DNA of 64,000 nt, taken from Capsicum annuum (Eukaryota; Streptophyta; Magnoliopsida; Solanales; Solanaceae). The DNA lies in assembly GCF_002878395.1 (NCBI RefSeq), contig NC_061121.1, positions 50,624,766 through 50,688,765 on the forward strand, read 5' to 3'. The notes below the pieces were generated by a model. The model saw only the letters and a program-made list of their open reading frames with translations. It made no database searches and was not told the DNA's origin. Made by a program: the position numbers and the translations under genes. Below, piece by piece: positions 23,640 through 33,774 of this stretch (its first letter is position 1; every line of letters begins with the position of its first letter).

Positions 23640-26574
23640 TATGATTTTCGAATGCAACATGGTAGGAAATCCTCGTGAATGGTGAATGGATTTTGGTTCC
23701 ACCCGCTATGTTTGTGCTAAAAAAAGGTTTTTTCAACATTCGCTCTAGCTCAAGTAGAAGAAAAGATCTACATCGCAAACTCCACTATTGTAAATGTTGA
23801 AGGAACAGGAAAAGTGTGCTTGAAGATGACTTCCGGCAAAATGTTGACACTTAATAATGTCTTGTATGTTTCGGAATTACGAAATAACTTGATTTCAGTT
23901 TTGCTTCTAGACATGAATGGATTCAAATGTGTATTTATTTTCAGAAAAATTATACTTAGTAAAGGAGAAGTGTATGTAGGAAAAGGTTACCTCAATGAGG
24001 GCCTATTCAAAATGAATGTAATTAATGTTTAAATCAATAAAAGTTTAATTTATTCTTACTTTCTTGAGTCTTACAATTTGTGCAGTGAACGATTTGTCCA
24101 TGTTTATTACAAAACATTATGAAAACTGATTAACTTAGAAGTTTTGCTAAACTTTGAGTGCAATAAATTAAAGTGTCAAATATGAGTGGAATCAAAGTAT
24201 GCAAAGCATCCTTATAAGTCCGTTAAAAGGAATTCCAATCCCTTAGACTTAAAACACACAGACATTTGTGATATGAAGTCAACACCATCACGTGGTGGGA
24301 AAAAGTATTTCTTAACTTTATCAATGATTGCATGAGATATTGTAATGTCTTTTTGTTAAATAGTAAGGATGAATCAATAGATGTGTTTAGGCAATACAAA
24401 TCTAAAGTTGAAGTTTAGTTAGAGAAAAATATAAAAATAATAAGAAGTAATAGGGGCGGAGAATATGAATCTTCCTTCTCCGAAATATGTGTAGAGAATG
24501 GAAATATCCATCAAACTACAGCCCCGTATTCACCTCAATCTAATGGAATTATGAAAAGAAAAAAATTAACTTTGAAGGAAATGATAAATACCTTACTTAT
24601 AAGTTCAGGTTTACTGCAAATCTTGTGGGGGGAGGCTATCCTTACAGCATATTGAATACTCAATAGAGTTCCCTATATTAAGACACAATCAATTCCTTAT
24701 GAAAAATAGAAAGAAAGGAAACCCAACTTGAAATATTTCAAAGTGTGGGGTGTCTAGCAAAGGTCCAAGTTTCTATGCCTAAAAAAGTTAAGATAGGACC
24801 AAGGATGGTGGACTGCGTGTTCATAGGATATGCTAAAAATAGTAAAGCATGTCAGTTTTTGGTTCATAAATCTGAACATCTGGATATCAATGAAAATACG
24901 GTAATTGAATCAGATAATGTTGAATTCTTTGAAAACATTTACCCATAAAAACTAGACATGGACAGTCTAGTGAAGGGTCTAAACGACCTTGAGATGAACT
25001 AAGTCAGAATGTACATAATGATGAGAATGCAAGATACAAACACATCAAAGAATGTCAACTTCTTTTGGATCAGATTTTGTAACGTTTCTCTTAGAAAATG
25101 AGCCTCAAATGTTTAAGGAAGTGATGGCATCTTTGGAATCATCATTTTGGAATGAGGCCGTCGATAGTGAGATTGATTCAATCTTAAGAAACCATACTTA
25201 GGAGTTGGTTGATCTTCCACCAGGAAATAAACCTTCAGGCTCTAAATGGATGTTCCAAAGGAAAATGAAAGTTGATGGTACTATTGATAAGTAGAAGGAA
25301 AGACTTGTTGTAAAAGGCTTCAAACAAAAGAAAGGCTTTGATTACTTTGATACATACTCACCAGTAATGAGGATAACGTCAATTCAGAAGTTAATTTCCT
25401 TAGCGGCAATATATTGTTTTTAAATCTATCAAATGGATGTGAAAACAGCATTCCTAAATGGAGAATTAGAGGAAGAAATCTACATGGAATAGCCTGAGGA
25501 TTTTGTGGTTCCAGGAATGGAAAATAAGGTGTGTAAACATGTTACGTCACTTTATAAACTAAAACAAGCACCTAAACAATGACATACAAAGTTTGACCAA
25601 ACCATGTTGGCAAACGGGTTCAAGATAAATGAATGTGATAAATGTGTTTACATTAAAGACACTCCAAATCACCAAGTCATTATATGTTTGTATGGGGATG
25701 ATATGTTGATCATCAGTAGAGACATTTCTAACATAAATGCAATGAAATGAATGCTCGAGAGCATGTTCGATATGAAAGGCCTTGGAGTTGCGGATGTGAT
25801 CTTAGGAATAAAAATCCATAGAACTCCACAAGGTTTGGCATTGTCATAGTCTCATTGCAATGAAAAGGTACTTGAAAAATTCAAGTATATGGAATTTAGT
25901 ATTGCCAAGACTCTATTGGATGTGAGCTTTTCACTTCGAAAGAATGAAGGTGAAAGTGACTCACAATTGGAGTACGCGAGAGTATTGGGATGTTTAATGT
26001 ATATAATGAACTGTACACGACCAGATATAGCATGCACTATAAGTAAGTTGAGTCGGTACATAAGTAATCCTAATAAAACTTATTGGGTGGCAATGAAAAG
26101 AGTTTTGGGGTATCTTAAATACACTCAAGAATACATTTTGCATTATAATAAATATCCTGCTGTACATGAAGGATATAGTGATGCAAATTGGATCACTAGA
26201 TCGAACGAAGTAAAATCCATGAGTGGATATTTATTTACTATCGGTGGAGGAGCAGTCTCTTGGAAATCATCCAAACAGACTTGTATTGCTCGCTCTACAA
26301 AGAAATCTGAATTTATCACATTAGATAAAGCCGGTGAAGAAGCAAAATTACTCTAAAATTTCTTGGAAGATATTCCTTATTGACCCAAACCAGTGGCACC
26401 AGTATGTATACACTATGATAGCTAAGCGAAAATAAGTAGGGAAGAGAGCATGATATACAATGACAAATCTCGTCACATAAGACGGAGACATATTTCTATT
26501 AGAGAACTTCTTTCTAGTGGAATTATCACTATTGACTATGTAAAGTCAAAGGATAATGTGCCGGATCCACTTAT
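23640..26574 (+). pseudogene. Copia H copy 2 pol
   Basis: Same domain order as copy 1. Protease: the active-site block is MDFGSTRYVC, where the usual serine after aspartate is lost. Integrase: SNRGGEYES-like block at about 24450 and a broken zinc domain near 24085. Post-integrase: frame 24745-24948 (DCVFIGYAKNSKACQFLVHK). Reverse transcriptase: 25130-25880, with the catalytic box changed to YGDD at 25691-25702. RNase H: frame 25889-26356 ([40 protein letters not shown]), then broken. The gene is cut off at about 26574 in KSKDNVPDPL, where LTR sequence starts directly, so its last codons, the 3' untranslated stretch and the LTR head are deleted. Confidence 0.85.
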
Positions 26575-27509
26575 AATGTGAAATACTAACTCCACATGGA
26601 TAGTGAGGCTAGAACAAGGTAGTACCTCGCACCGTCGTCGCTGTCACTCCCTCAACTCAACTTCGTCTTCGACTTCGAATTTGGATTCATCAAATGATTG
26701 ATCAGTGAGATCTAATTTTTTAGATAAAATTTGTTTGAAACTTGTTTACAAGTGAAATTTTTAATCCAAAATCTGATAGTATTATTTTTTTCCAAGTGCG
26801 GGCATATTTTTATGCCCTGCAGACACATACACAACTCATCACGAAGGGATGCGACCCTTTGAGGGAAAAGGCACACTATTTTGCATTGTAGGATGAACTG
26901 CGGGCACAGACGCAGTGTAGGTACTTGACATGTGGGCGCAAATATAGTGCAGAATCTACTGGAATATGCCAAACGTTACCTGTGACCGTAGAACAGGCGT
27001 ATGTCCAGCACATACTGGGCGCAGGGACGTGACTGCTGCTAAAAAGGTGCCTTTCTGCTGAACCAATATATCCTTTATATAAAGATACATTAAAGGCTAT
27101 AAATACCTGATATAATCCTCAAGTATTAGAGTAATTTTTTATAGCAAAAACACTTTTCTTCAATACAAAAACTCTGTGTGATCATTAAGTTGTTGAGTGA
27201 GTTCGGAGAATCTAATAATTTAAGATACCTCTATTGTTTGGATTGAAGGACGGGAAGATTCCATAACCTCGGGTACAGTGAGGAGAATTATTCCTTAAGG
27301 ACACTCCGTGAATTCGGGGGACTTTTCCTTAAAATTCTGTTTCATCTCATTTCTGAAAGTTAACATACTGCTTGCATAGATTATTTATAATCTTGTGTTG
27401 GAGGTGTTAAGGAACTTCATAAGTGTTCTAGTCTTAGGCTTGAACTTGTGTTGAAGTTATTGTTTTATGTATATACAGATTCTTGTACCCAAAAATGTTG
27501 TAAATAACA
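26575..27509 (+). repeat. 3' LTR of copia array H (5'-truncated)
   Basis: Begins AATGTGAAATACTAACTCC, equivalent to position about 16621 of LTR 1, so about 160 bp of its head are missing together with the end of RNase H. It ends GTAAATAACA at 27509, followed by GTTGG, the right copy of the target duplication. A shorter deletion near 27247 (GAAGGACGGGAAG) is also seen. Confidence 0.8.
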
Positions 27510-28620
27510 GTTGGATCATAAAGGAGTTTTTTGTGGAGAAGAATCAAATCTTAAAAGCCATGAATAACACTGTTGTAACCCTAGTACCATGGATATATCA
27601 ACCTGAAATCATGAAATATTTTAGACCTATACCATGCTGCACTATTCTTTATGTGATCATATCTAAGGTTATTATTGGTAGATTTCAAAATATGTCAAAG
27701 ATGTAATGGGGCATAGCCAATCTGCTTTTGTACCTGGTAGACTCACCACTAATAATATTGTGCTAAGTCATTAGCTAATCAAGGGTTATACTAGAAAATA
27801 AATCTCTTCCAGATGCATGATAAAAGTAGACCTCAAACGGCCAATGACTCTTTGGAATGGAGTTTTATTGAGCAAGTTTTGCATGAATTAGGCTTTCCAC
27901 ATAAAATGACTAACTGGAGCATCAAGTGTATATAAATAATGAGCTATACGTTTCTTGACAATGGACAAATAATGGATACTATAAAATCTAGACGAGGGAT
28001 TGAAACAATGGATCCTATGTCTCCTGACACATTTTGGTTGGTTATGGAGTATCTTAATAGTTACTTAAAGGGGTTGAAAAATAAAACTTTTTCCTATCAT
28101 TCTAGATGTAAGAAACAGATTATTACTCACCTATGTTTTGGAAATCACTTATTACTATTTTCTAGATGTGTTCTAAGTTCACTCTTATGCCTAAAGAGAT
28201 GATTTGATATGTTCTGTACAGCCTCTGGTTTGAAAGCTAATATGGCTAAAAGTCAAGTATTTTTTTGTGTGAAACCAAATGACAATAACAAATCTTGCAA
28301 GCACTAAAGTATGATAAAGGAGAACTTCAATTTAAATATTTAGGGGTGCTTTTTTCTACCAAGAGGCTTTTTGTGCAACAATACAAACATCCAGTAGAAA
28401 AAAATACATCTAAAATAACATCTTAGATGGCTAGGAGCTTGTATTATGCAGGGAGGTTGCAGCTCATACGATTTGTACTTTTTGGTGTTCAAACTTATTG
28501 GTCCCAATTATTCTTAATGCCTAAGAAGGTTATTAAGCTTGTAGAAACTACTTGCAGGAGTTATCTTTGGGCAGGAGATGTGGCAATTACCAAGAAAAAT
28601 CTTGTGGCTTAGAAGAAAAT
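27510..28620 (+). pseudogene. L1 reverse transcriptase remnant
   Basis: Frames at 27467-27706 (first codons from the copia LTR), 27939-28202 and 28427-28612 carry NTVVTLVP, EIMKYFRPIPCCTILYVIIS, RGIETMDPMSPDTFWLVMEY and ITHLCFGNHLLLFSR. These follow the order of plant L1 reverse transcriptase blocks. The segment 27707-27938 has many stops but still shows NQSAFVPGR-like residues. The catalytic aspartates are lost. Nothing suggests host use. Confidence 0.82.
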
Positions 28621-28724
28621 TTGTCAACTGAGGAGGGTAAGAGGTCTTAACTTAACCAATCTCCAAATATAGAATACAGCAGCAATATGTAAGATGTTAT
28701 GGGCTCCCAGTAAACATAAGATTA

Positions 28725-28850
28725 GGTTGTGGATTGCTTGGGTACATCACTCTATTATAAGGCAGAACATCTTAGATAGTTATTAGGTTGTGGATTGATT
28801 AGGTACATCACTCTATTGCTTGGGAGATATCACTTAGATAGTTATCAAAA
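28725..28850 (+). repeat. Local tandem duplication (about 67 bp) inside the L1
   Basis: GGTTGTGGATTG(C/A)TT..GGTACATCACTCTATT followed by a TTAGATAGTTAT block occurs twice in a row (from about 28725 and 28787), with an altered middle. It interrupts the L1 frame. Confidence 0.75.
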
Positions 28851-29486
28851 GAAAGTTCATGATAGCTAAAGCCTACGAGACAATCGCAAGTAAAGTTGAT
28901 AATATTCCCTGGACTAAACTGATTTGCCATAATAATGTAGAGCCTAAGAATGTATTTATGTTGTGTGAGTATGCATGGTAAGATCATGACTAAGGACAAA
29001 CTTTGGAAGTGGAGCATCAATCTGGATACTATTTGTGTTTTCTATCAGACACATCTTAAAACCATAAATTATTTGCTCTTTCAATGTGTTGTGACTGGTC
29101 TTTTGAAATGTTATATAGATGCAGAAAAGCTGGAAAGATTGGGAGAATATGCGAAAATGGATGGAGAAAAGAACAAGGGTACTACACACACGAGAGGTGA
29201 TTTTGAAAGCTAGCCTGGCAGTAATTATGCATGCTATTTGGATAGAGAGAAGTATAAGGATTTTTCAATTTTTCAGAAAACAAGCACTGAATTGGACGAG
29301 CTAATTCGAGGACTTAAATTAATGCTATGCATTAGAGTTTGAACCAATCCTAAAATCTTTGATTATATTGGCTAACTTTGAGGTTGTTGGTGGAGATGAT
29401 CTGTTGATTAGCTTAGTAGTGAGTTTTAGTTGCCAAAAAAAATATTTATTTTTCACCTTGTAATTAATAAGTGACAAATATACATA

Positions 29487-29572
29487 GGGAGAATACTCAC
29501 AAAAATATCTGAAGTTTGATCGGATTATCAGTTGAGCATATTGAATTTTGCAGGGGTCCTATTATCCCCCAC
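29487..29572 (+). repeat. Left terminal inverted repeat of the MULE-like element
   Basis: Pairs with 30635-30730 in inverse orientation. Most mismatches are T here against C in the partner (for example TATCTGAAG against TACCTGAGG), as expected if methylated cytosines decayed in the left copy. Confidence 0.85.
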
Positions 29573-29750
29573 CCCCAGACTTTTTTTATTTTAATGGCAT
29601 ATATCTTCCCACTTGGACCATTGCGTGTAAGTCACGCGTATTGAGCGCGTGAAAGTGTTGAAAAATGCTATAAACCTTTTTTTTACCAAACCGCCCCTCA
29701 ATTTTCTAATTTGTAAAAGTTTTATATTTTTTAGTTATTTTTTCATTATT

Positions 29751-29783
29751 TCTCTTCTCTCTTCTCTCTTCTCTCTTCTCTCT
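29751..29783 (+). repeat. (TTCTCTC)n microsatellite
   Basis: Four to five tandem copies of a 7-bp pyrimidine word inside the MULE-like element. Confidence 0.9.
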
Positions 29784-29789
29784 TCAACG

Positions 29790-30340
29790 ATGGAGTTTTC
29801 AACAATGGTTGGTCCATTATTGAATTGAAATTGAACAATGTATTACATTTCCGTTGAAGACTCCATTGTTAAAGTCAATTATTTAGGAGTAGTAATTAAC
29901 TTCTACAATTGAAAACTTTCTTCAATTATCGAAGTCAATTTTCAATTGAAATTATTGAAGTCTTCAATAATTGACTTCTCCGTTGTCAATTGAAGTCTTC
30001 AACAATTGAAGTCTATAACGTACTACACTTCCGGAAGTCAATTTTATTTTGATTGGTACTCCACTTGTATTTCTAGTACTATTGTTTAATTCCGAAAGTA
30101 ACTTCATTAAAAAAATTTCTGGAAGTCTTGAATTGTTCAATTTCAATTATGGGGTCTTCCGGAAGTCTTCAATTCAACAATTGAACAACTTTATTCCGGA
30201 ATTCTTCAGTTGTTCAATTTCAACTTTCTTCAATTGTTGTGAGTATTCTCCCATTGAAATTATTGAAGTTTTCAATTATTGAAGTCAATTATTGAAATGC
30301 CATGTACTGCTAGTACCAATTATTGAAGACTCCATTTCTT
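29790..30340. repeat. Self-complementary ATTGAAGTC-rich tract
   Basis: The words ATTGAAGTC, GAAGTCTTCAA, TCAATTATTGAAG and CAACAATTGAA recur in both orientations at least a dozen times over about 550 bp. Several perfect or near-perfect hairpins can form (for example TTGAAGTCTTCAA). No reading frame of note. It may be a product of local replication slippage in the transposon interior. Confidence 0.6.
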
Positions 30341-30634
30341 CAAATTTTATTTATTTAGTTCGATTTGGTGAAAAAAATGGTGAACAAGATTATAAGAATG
30401 GACTTGAAATTTGAAATTGACTCATTGGAATCATTTGGAATTTGATTTGTAAGAGGAATTTGAGTTGTGGAATCTTTAATATGGTTGTAATGATGAAAAA
30501 TGTTGAAAAGTGATAAAATGGAGAAGAAAGAGTTTGTGTACTACACTTCCTACCGTCAAAACTGGGTATAACGTTTCGGGGGGAATTAATTTCACTTTAA
30601 AAAAGTCTGGGGGAAATTAATTCCACTTGAAAAA

Positions 30635-30730
30635 GTATAGGTGGGTAATAGGACCCCCCTCCCCCGCAAAGTTCAATATGCTCAACTGGTAATCCGGTCA
30701 AACCTCAGGTATTTTTGTGAGTATTCTCCC
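30635..30730 (-). repeat. Right terminal inverted repeat of the MULE-like element
   Basis: Inverse partner of 29487-29572; about ten bases longer because of extra C residues at about 30655-30665. The 10-bp direct repeat AATATACATA follows at once. Confidence 0.85.
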
Positions 30731-30740
30731 AATATACATA

Positions 30741-31319
30741 CATGTATAAAAATATACTTATATTATTTTTATTAAATCTTATGAATACCGAAAACTAGAA
30801 CATTCTTAATTTCTTTTTTGGCTGGTTTCTTAGGTCTCAATTTCAAAATCCTGATATAATTATTAAGAATAGTACTCTAACAACAACAACAAAAATGTTT
30901 GTGCATAATTGAAAGTTAGTATTACTTATTAGTTTCTTTTTTAAAAGGAATTTCGTCTTAAAATTTTGAATGTGAAAACGTACAAAAGTACTTTTGAGGA
31001 TCCACTAGAAATATATAGTGACATGAAGTTAAGAAAAGAATTAGGGCCATGTAAGAATTCCACCAACTTGCTACTCCATTCTTGTGTAAAAAGTATTTTA
31101 CCTTCCTTTGTTTATATATTTATGTTTATTTGCAGGTTTTTTTGTTAAAGAAAAAAAAAAATCACTAGATCAAACGCAGTACTTACGGTACACGCACGTC
31201 AAAATTTCACATGGATTCACAAACTAACTTATTGATTTTGTATTAATAACAAAAATATTTCAACTTTTCTTCTTAAGGACTAATAAAAGAAAATTTTCCT
31301 AAATAATTGTTCTCTCCAG
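30741..31319. other. AT-rich stretch, no gene recognised
   Basis: Only an AAC run (about 30880-30892) and an A run at 31150-31160 stand out. A 60-codon + strand frame at 30966-31148 has no recognisable domain, and I do not call it a gene. It could be the last piece of non-transposon DNA in the window or an unrecognised old insertion. Confidence 0.5.
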
Positions 31320-31465
31320 TACTCTACTATAATAATAATAACATACTCAATTTAATCCAACAATGTGAGATATGTGGAGGTTAGAATGTACATATATCTT
31401 ATCTCTATTTTCAAAATAGAGAGATTGTTTCTAATAACCCCTCGACTCAATAAATAATAGTCTAG
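31320..31465 (-). mobile_element. Decayed RTE/SINE-type 3' tail
   Basis: AATAATAATAACATACTCAA, then GGAGGTTAGAATGTACATAT and AGAGAGATTGTTTCTAATA follow the same order as the 3' end of the RTE LINE at 4930-5025 read in reverse (repeat tail, GGGAGGGTAAGATGTAC-like block, then GAGAGATTATTTCTGATAG). So it is a reversed, strongly diverged copy of that tail, shared by RTE LINEs and their SINE partners in Solanaceae. Coding sequence is absent. Confidence 0.6.
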
Positions 31466-31599
31466 AAAAAAGAAGTAACCAAAATACAAACAATATATAA
31501 TCCTTTAGTGATCTACATCGAATAAATATCAAAGGAGTGTAGAGAAGCACAAATTTAATAAACATTACAAGTTGTGAGGTATTTTCCACATCAACAATG

Positions 31600-31725
31600 A
31601 TAATTATTACCTCAGCTCAATCTTAAAACAAATTGAAATCGAGTACATATAAATCTTTATTGTTATCGTCACTCATTTAAATATGTCTCAATTTAGATTC
31701 ACTACAAATTGAATGATCTTATGCT
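31600..31725 (+). mobile_element. Possible decayed SINE tail
   Basis: ATTACCTCAGCTCAATCTTA followed by AAATTGAAATCGAGTACATATAAATC resembles, with many changes, the plant SINE-type block CCTCAGTCCCAAAC...TTGGGGTCGGCTATATGAATC. Resemblance only; no boundaries or tRNA-like head were found. Confidence 0.3.
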
Positions 31726-31798
31726 ATTGTTCACTCGCTGAAATTCTTCTTTTTTCTATCCGAACTTATATATAAGATACGACAATGTAGCAAACTCA

Positions 31799-31831
31799 CT
31801 CCTTCCGTCTCATTTTATGTGGCATCATTTC
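31799..31831 (+). mobile_element. Stowaway-like MITE, left part
   Basis: CTCCTTCCGTCTCATTTTAT matches the conserved CTCCCTCCGTC head of plant Stowaway (Tc1/mariner) MITEs. It stops at 31831, where copia element I is inserted, and resumes at 36624 after the duplicated ATTTC. The TA target duplication is not clearly preserved. Confidence 0.62.
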
Positions 31832-32194
31832 TGTTAGGAATAGGGCAGAAATAAAGCAAACCACGAGTAGAAAGAAAACAAGAACACACAGATTTACATG
31901 GAAACCCTTGCGGAAAAAGCCACGGGCAAAGGCAGAGGATTTTTCACTATAATGAAAGGAGAAGAGTACAATGTGGAGAATGAGTATTTTCTGGATACAC
32001 AAAACAACCCACTAAATGCACTTATATAATATGTGCATACAAATAAGTCCTAGGGCCAAAAAACATAAAGGTCTACGGGCCTATCAACCCGATCCCTATG
32101 CTACCACCACAAACCCCATTAAGAATCACAAACATGAGTTACACCGCGAAACTTTCTAGGCCGGATCAACAAAATTTGGGTCCCAACTCTAACA
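31832..32194 (-). repeat. 3' LTR of copia I
   Basis: TG...CA ends, partner of 36262-36623. It carries the short TATATAA-type box near 32023-32029 in both copies. Confidence 0.93.
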
Positions 32195-32208
32195 ATCTCC
32201 ACCTTGAC
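32195..32208 (-). other. Polypurine tract of copia I
   Basis: Minus-strand CAAGGTGGAGATTG-like purine run adjoining the 3' LTR at 32194; plus-strand primer. Confidence 0.75.
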
Positions 32209-32469
32209 GCGAATTCTAATTCAGAACTCAAATCCATTTCAAGACAAACTTTTCACCTCTTCCACAAAAGCCCCTAATGGAACATCTTAACAGCTAACAC
32301 TAACCAAGTCCAAGCAATGCTCAAACTTGGCACTTGGTAGTGTCTTGGTAATCATATCAGCAGGATTATCATGAGTATTAATCTTGCTCACCACAATATC
32401 ACCATGAGCAATAATTTCACACACAAAATGATACCGAACATCGATGTGCTTTGTCCCCTCATAAAATAT

Positions 32470-32916
32470 CTAATCTTTCGTAAGGAAGATAGAACTATGA
32501 CTGTCGTAAAAGACAACAGTAATTTGTAAGTCTTTGTTGAGTTCACCAAACAGACCCTTCAACCAAATAGCTTTCTTAAAAACCTCTGTAATAGCCATAT
32601 ACTCTGCCTTAGTATTTGACAAAGCAACTGTAGTCTGTAAGGTAGCTTTCAAACTAATAGCACAACCACCAATGGTGAAAACATAGCCTGTAAGGGATCT
32701 CCTTTTATCAGGATCTCCAGCAAAATTAGATTCAGCATACCCGATTACTCCATCTCTATTTCGCCCAAGCTGCAAACAAACATCAGCATATTTATGCAAG
32801 TATCTAAAAATCCACGGAAATGCTTTCCAATATTCTTTTCCAGGACTTGCCATGTATCTTCTAACTGCACTGATGGCATAAGATAAACCTGATCGGGAAC
32901 ACATCATCCCATACAT
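32470..32916 (-). pseudogene. Copia I RNase H
   Basis: Open over 148 codons: MYGMMCSRSGLSYAISAVRR, DKRRSLTGYVFTIGGCAISL and KAEYMAITEVFKKAIWLKGL. The conserved TEAEY glutamate is lysine here (TKAEY) and the usual DSQSA block reads DSHSS. It ends near the true C-terminus (IFLTKD), about 270 bp before the polypurine tract. Confidence 0.87.
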
Positions 32917-32946
32917 AAGAGACCCAACAGCACTAGAGTATGAAAC

Positions 32947-33774
32947 TCAGGACATATAGTCACACTCATCATCTATTTTTGGAGATAAAGTGACCAAGAG
33001 TTTGAAGTGAGCTACCAATATAGTACTTACAAGTATGGCATTTTGCATATTAAACCTGTGAAGAACTTTTTCAATATATCCTTTCTGACTCAAGTACAAC
33101 TTACAATTCTTTTTATCCCTCAGAATCTTTATGCCAAGAATCTTCTTTGCTGTTCCTAGATCCTTTATATAAAACTCCTTACTAAGTTGGACTTTTACTT
33201 TTATTATCTCTCTCATATCCTTTGCTGCAATCAACATATCATCAACATACAAGAGAAGATATATGAATAAACCATCACTTACTTCCTTTAAGTAGACACA
33301 ACTATCATAGTTTCTCCTCTGAAACATATGAGAGGTCATAAAAGAGTCAAACCTCTTATACCACTGCCTGGGCGACTTCTTTAAGCCATAAAAAGACTTT
33401 TTTAGCAAGAATACATAGTCCTCCTTTCCTGAGACTACAAGGCCCTTTGGTTGCTACATATAGATGTCCTCCTCAAGTTCTCCATGTAAAAATGCAATTT
33501 TGACATCCAACTGCTCAAGCTCAAGATTATGGATGGCCATAATACCAAGCAATGCTCGAATCAAACTATGCTTTACAACTGGAGAAAACACATCTATAAA
33601 GTCGATACTTGGAACTTGGCTATAACCTTTAGAAACTAGTCTTGGTTTGTACCTAGCATCTTCAACTCTAGATGTACCTTCTTTCTTTTTGAATACCCAC
33701 TTGCAACAGAAAACTTTCTTATCTTTAGGCAATCTCACCAGATCCCATGTTCCATTCTTATGAAGTGATTCCAT
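32947..33774 (-). pseudogene. Copia I reverse transcriptase
   Basis: Two open parts: 33454-33774 (ESLHKNGTWDLVRLPKDKK, CKWVFKKKEG, LEQLDVKIAFLHGELEEDIY) and 32947-33408 (SFYGLKKSPRQWYKRFDSF, catalytic YVDD at 33238-33249, LGIKILRDKKNCKLYLSQKG). A stop at about 33451 and a short gap divide them. Both catalytic aspartates are intact. It copies the element RNA into DNA in the family. Confidence 0.9.

Larger units (their letters stand above)
16458..27509 (+). mobile_element. Ty1/copia tandem array H: LTR-internal-LTR-internal-LTR
   Basis: Two internal regions of one copia family lie head to tail with three LTRs: a complete one (16458-17566), a middle one with a large deletion (about 22046-22459) and a 5'-truncated one (about 26575-27509). 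The whole is flanked by GTTAG (16453-16457) and GTTGG (27510-27514), a 5-bp target duplication with one A/G difference. One duplication around two copies points to a single insertion followed by unequal recombination between LTRs, not two separate insertions. Both coding copies are full of stops and small deletions, each with its own set. Confidence 0.82.
27510..29441 (+). mobile_element. L1-type LINE, downstream part
   Basis: Continues the L1 begun at 16319. Broken frames show, in order, reverse transcriptase (27510-28200), the thumb region (28427-28612, YYAGRLQLIRFVLFGVQTYW), a zinc-binding region after it (28920-29100, TKDKLWKWSINLDTICVF) and a C-terminal block (29119-29304, HAIWIERSIRIFQFF). 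A short A run at 29434-29441 marks the 3' end. The reverse transcriptase box, normally FADD, reads FGNH at 28137-28148, so both catalytic aspartates are gone. This is the oldest-looking layer of the left block. Confidence 0.84.
29487..30730. mobile_element. Non-autonomous Mutator-like (MULE) element, 1244 bp
   Basis: The ends form long inverted repeats. From 29487 the top strand reads GGGAGAATACTCACAAAAAT; the reverse complement from 30730 reads the same, and the match continues for about 85 bp with a handful of transitions and one short insertion of G residues. AATATACATA occurs directly on both sides (29477-29486 and 30731-30740), a perfect 10-bp direct repeat. Long TIRs with 9-10 bp duplications are the mark of Mutator-like transposons. 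The interior has no transposase frame, so it would depend on a source element elsewhere. It holds a TTCTCTC microsatellite and dense ATTGAAGTC/GACTTCAAT words. It inserted just past the 3' end of the L1 LINE. Confidence 0.83.

Noticed and set aside
16458..27509. Two independent copia insertions side by side
   Set aside because: Only one outer target duplication is found and the middle LTR is shared; unequal recombination explains it more simply.
30966..31148. 60-codon + strand frame as a small host gene
   Set aside because: No domain, AT-driven composition and no supporting start or splice context.
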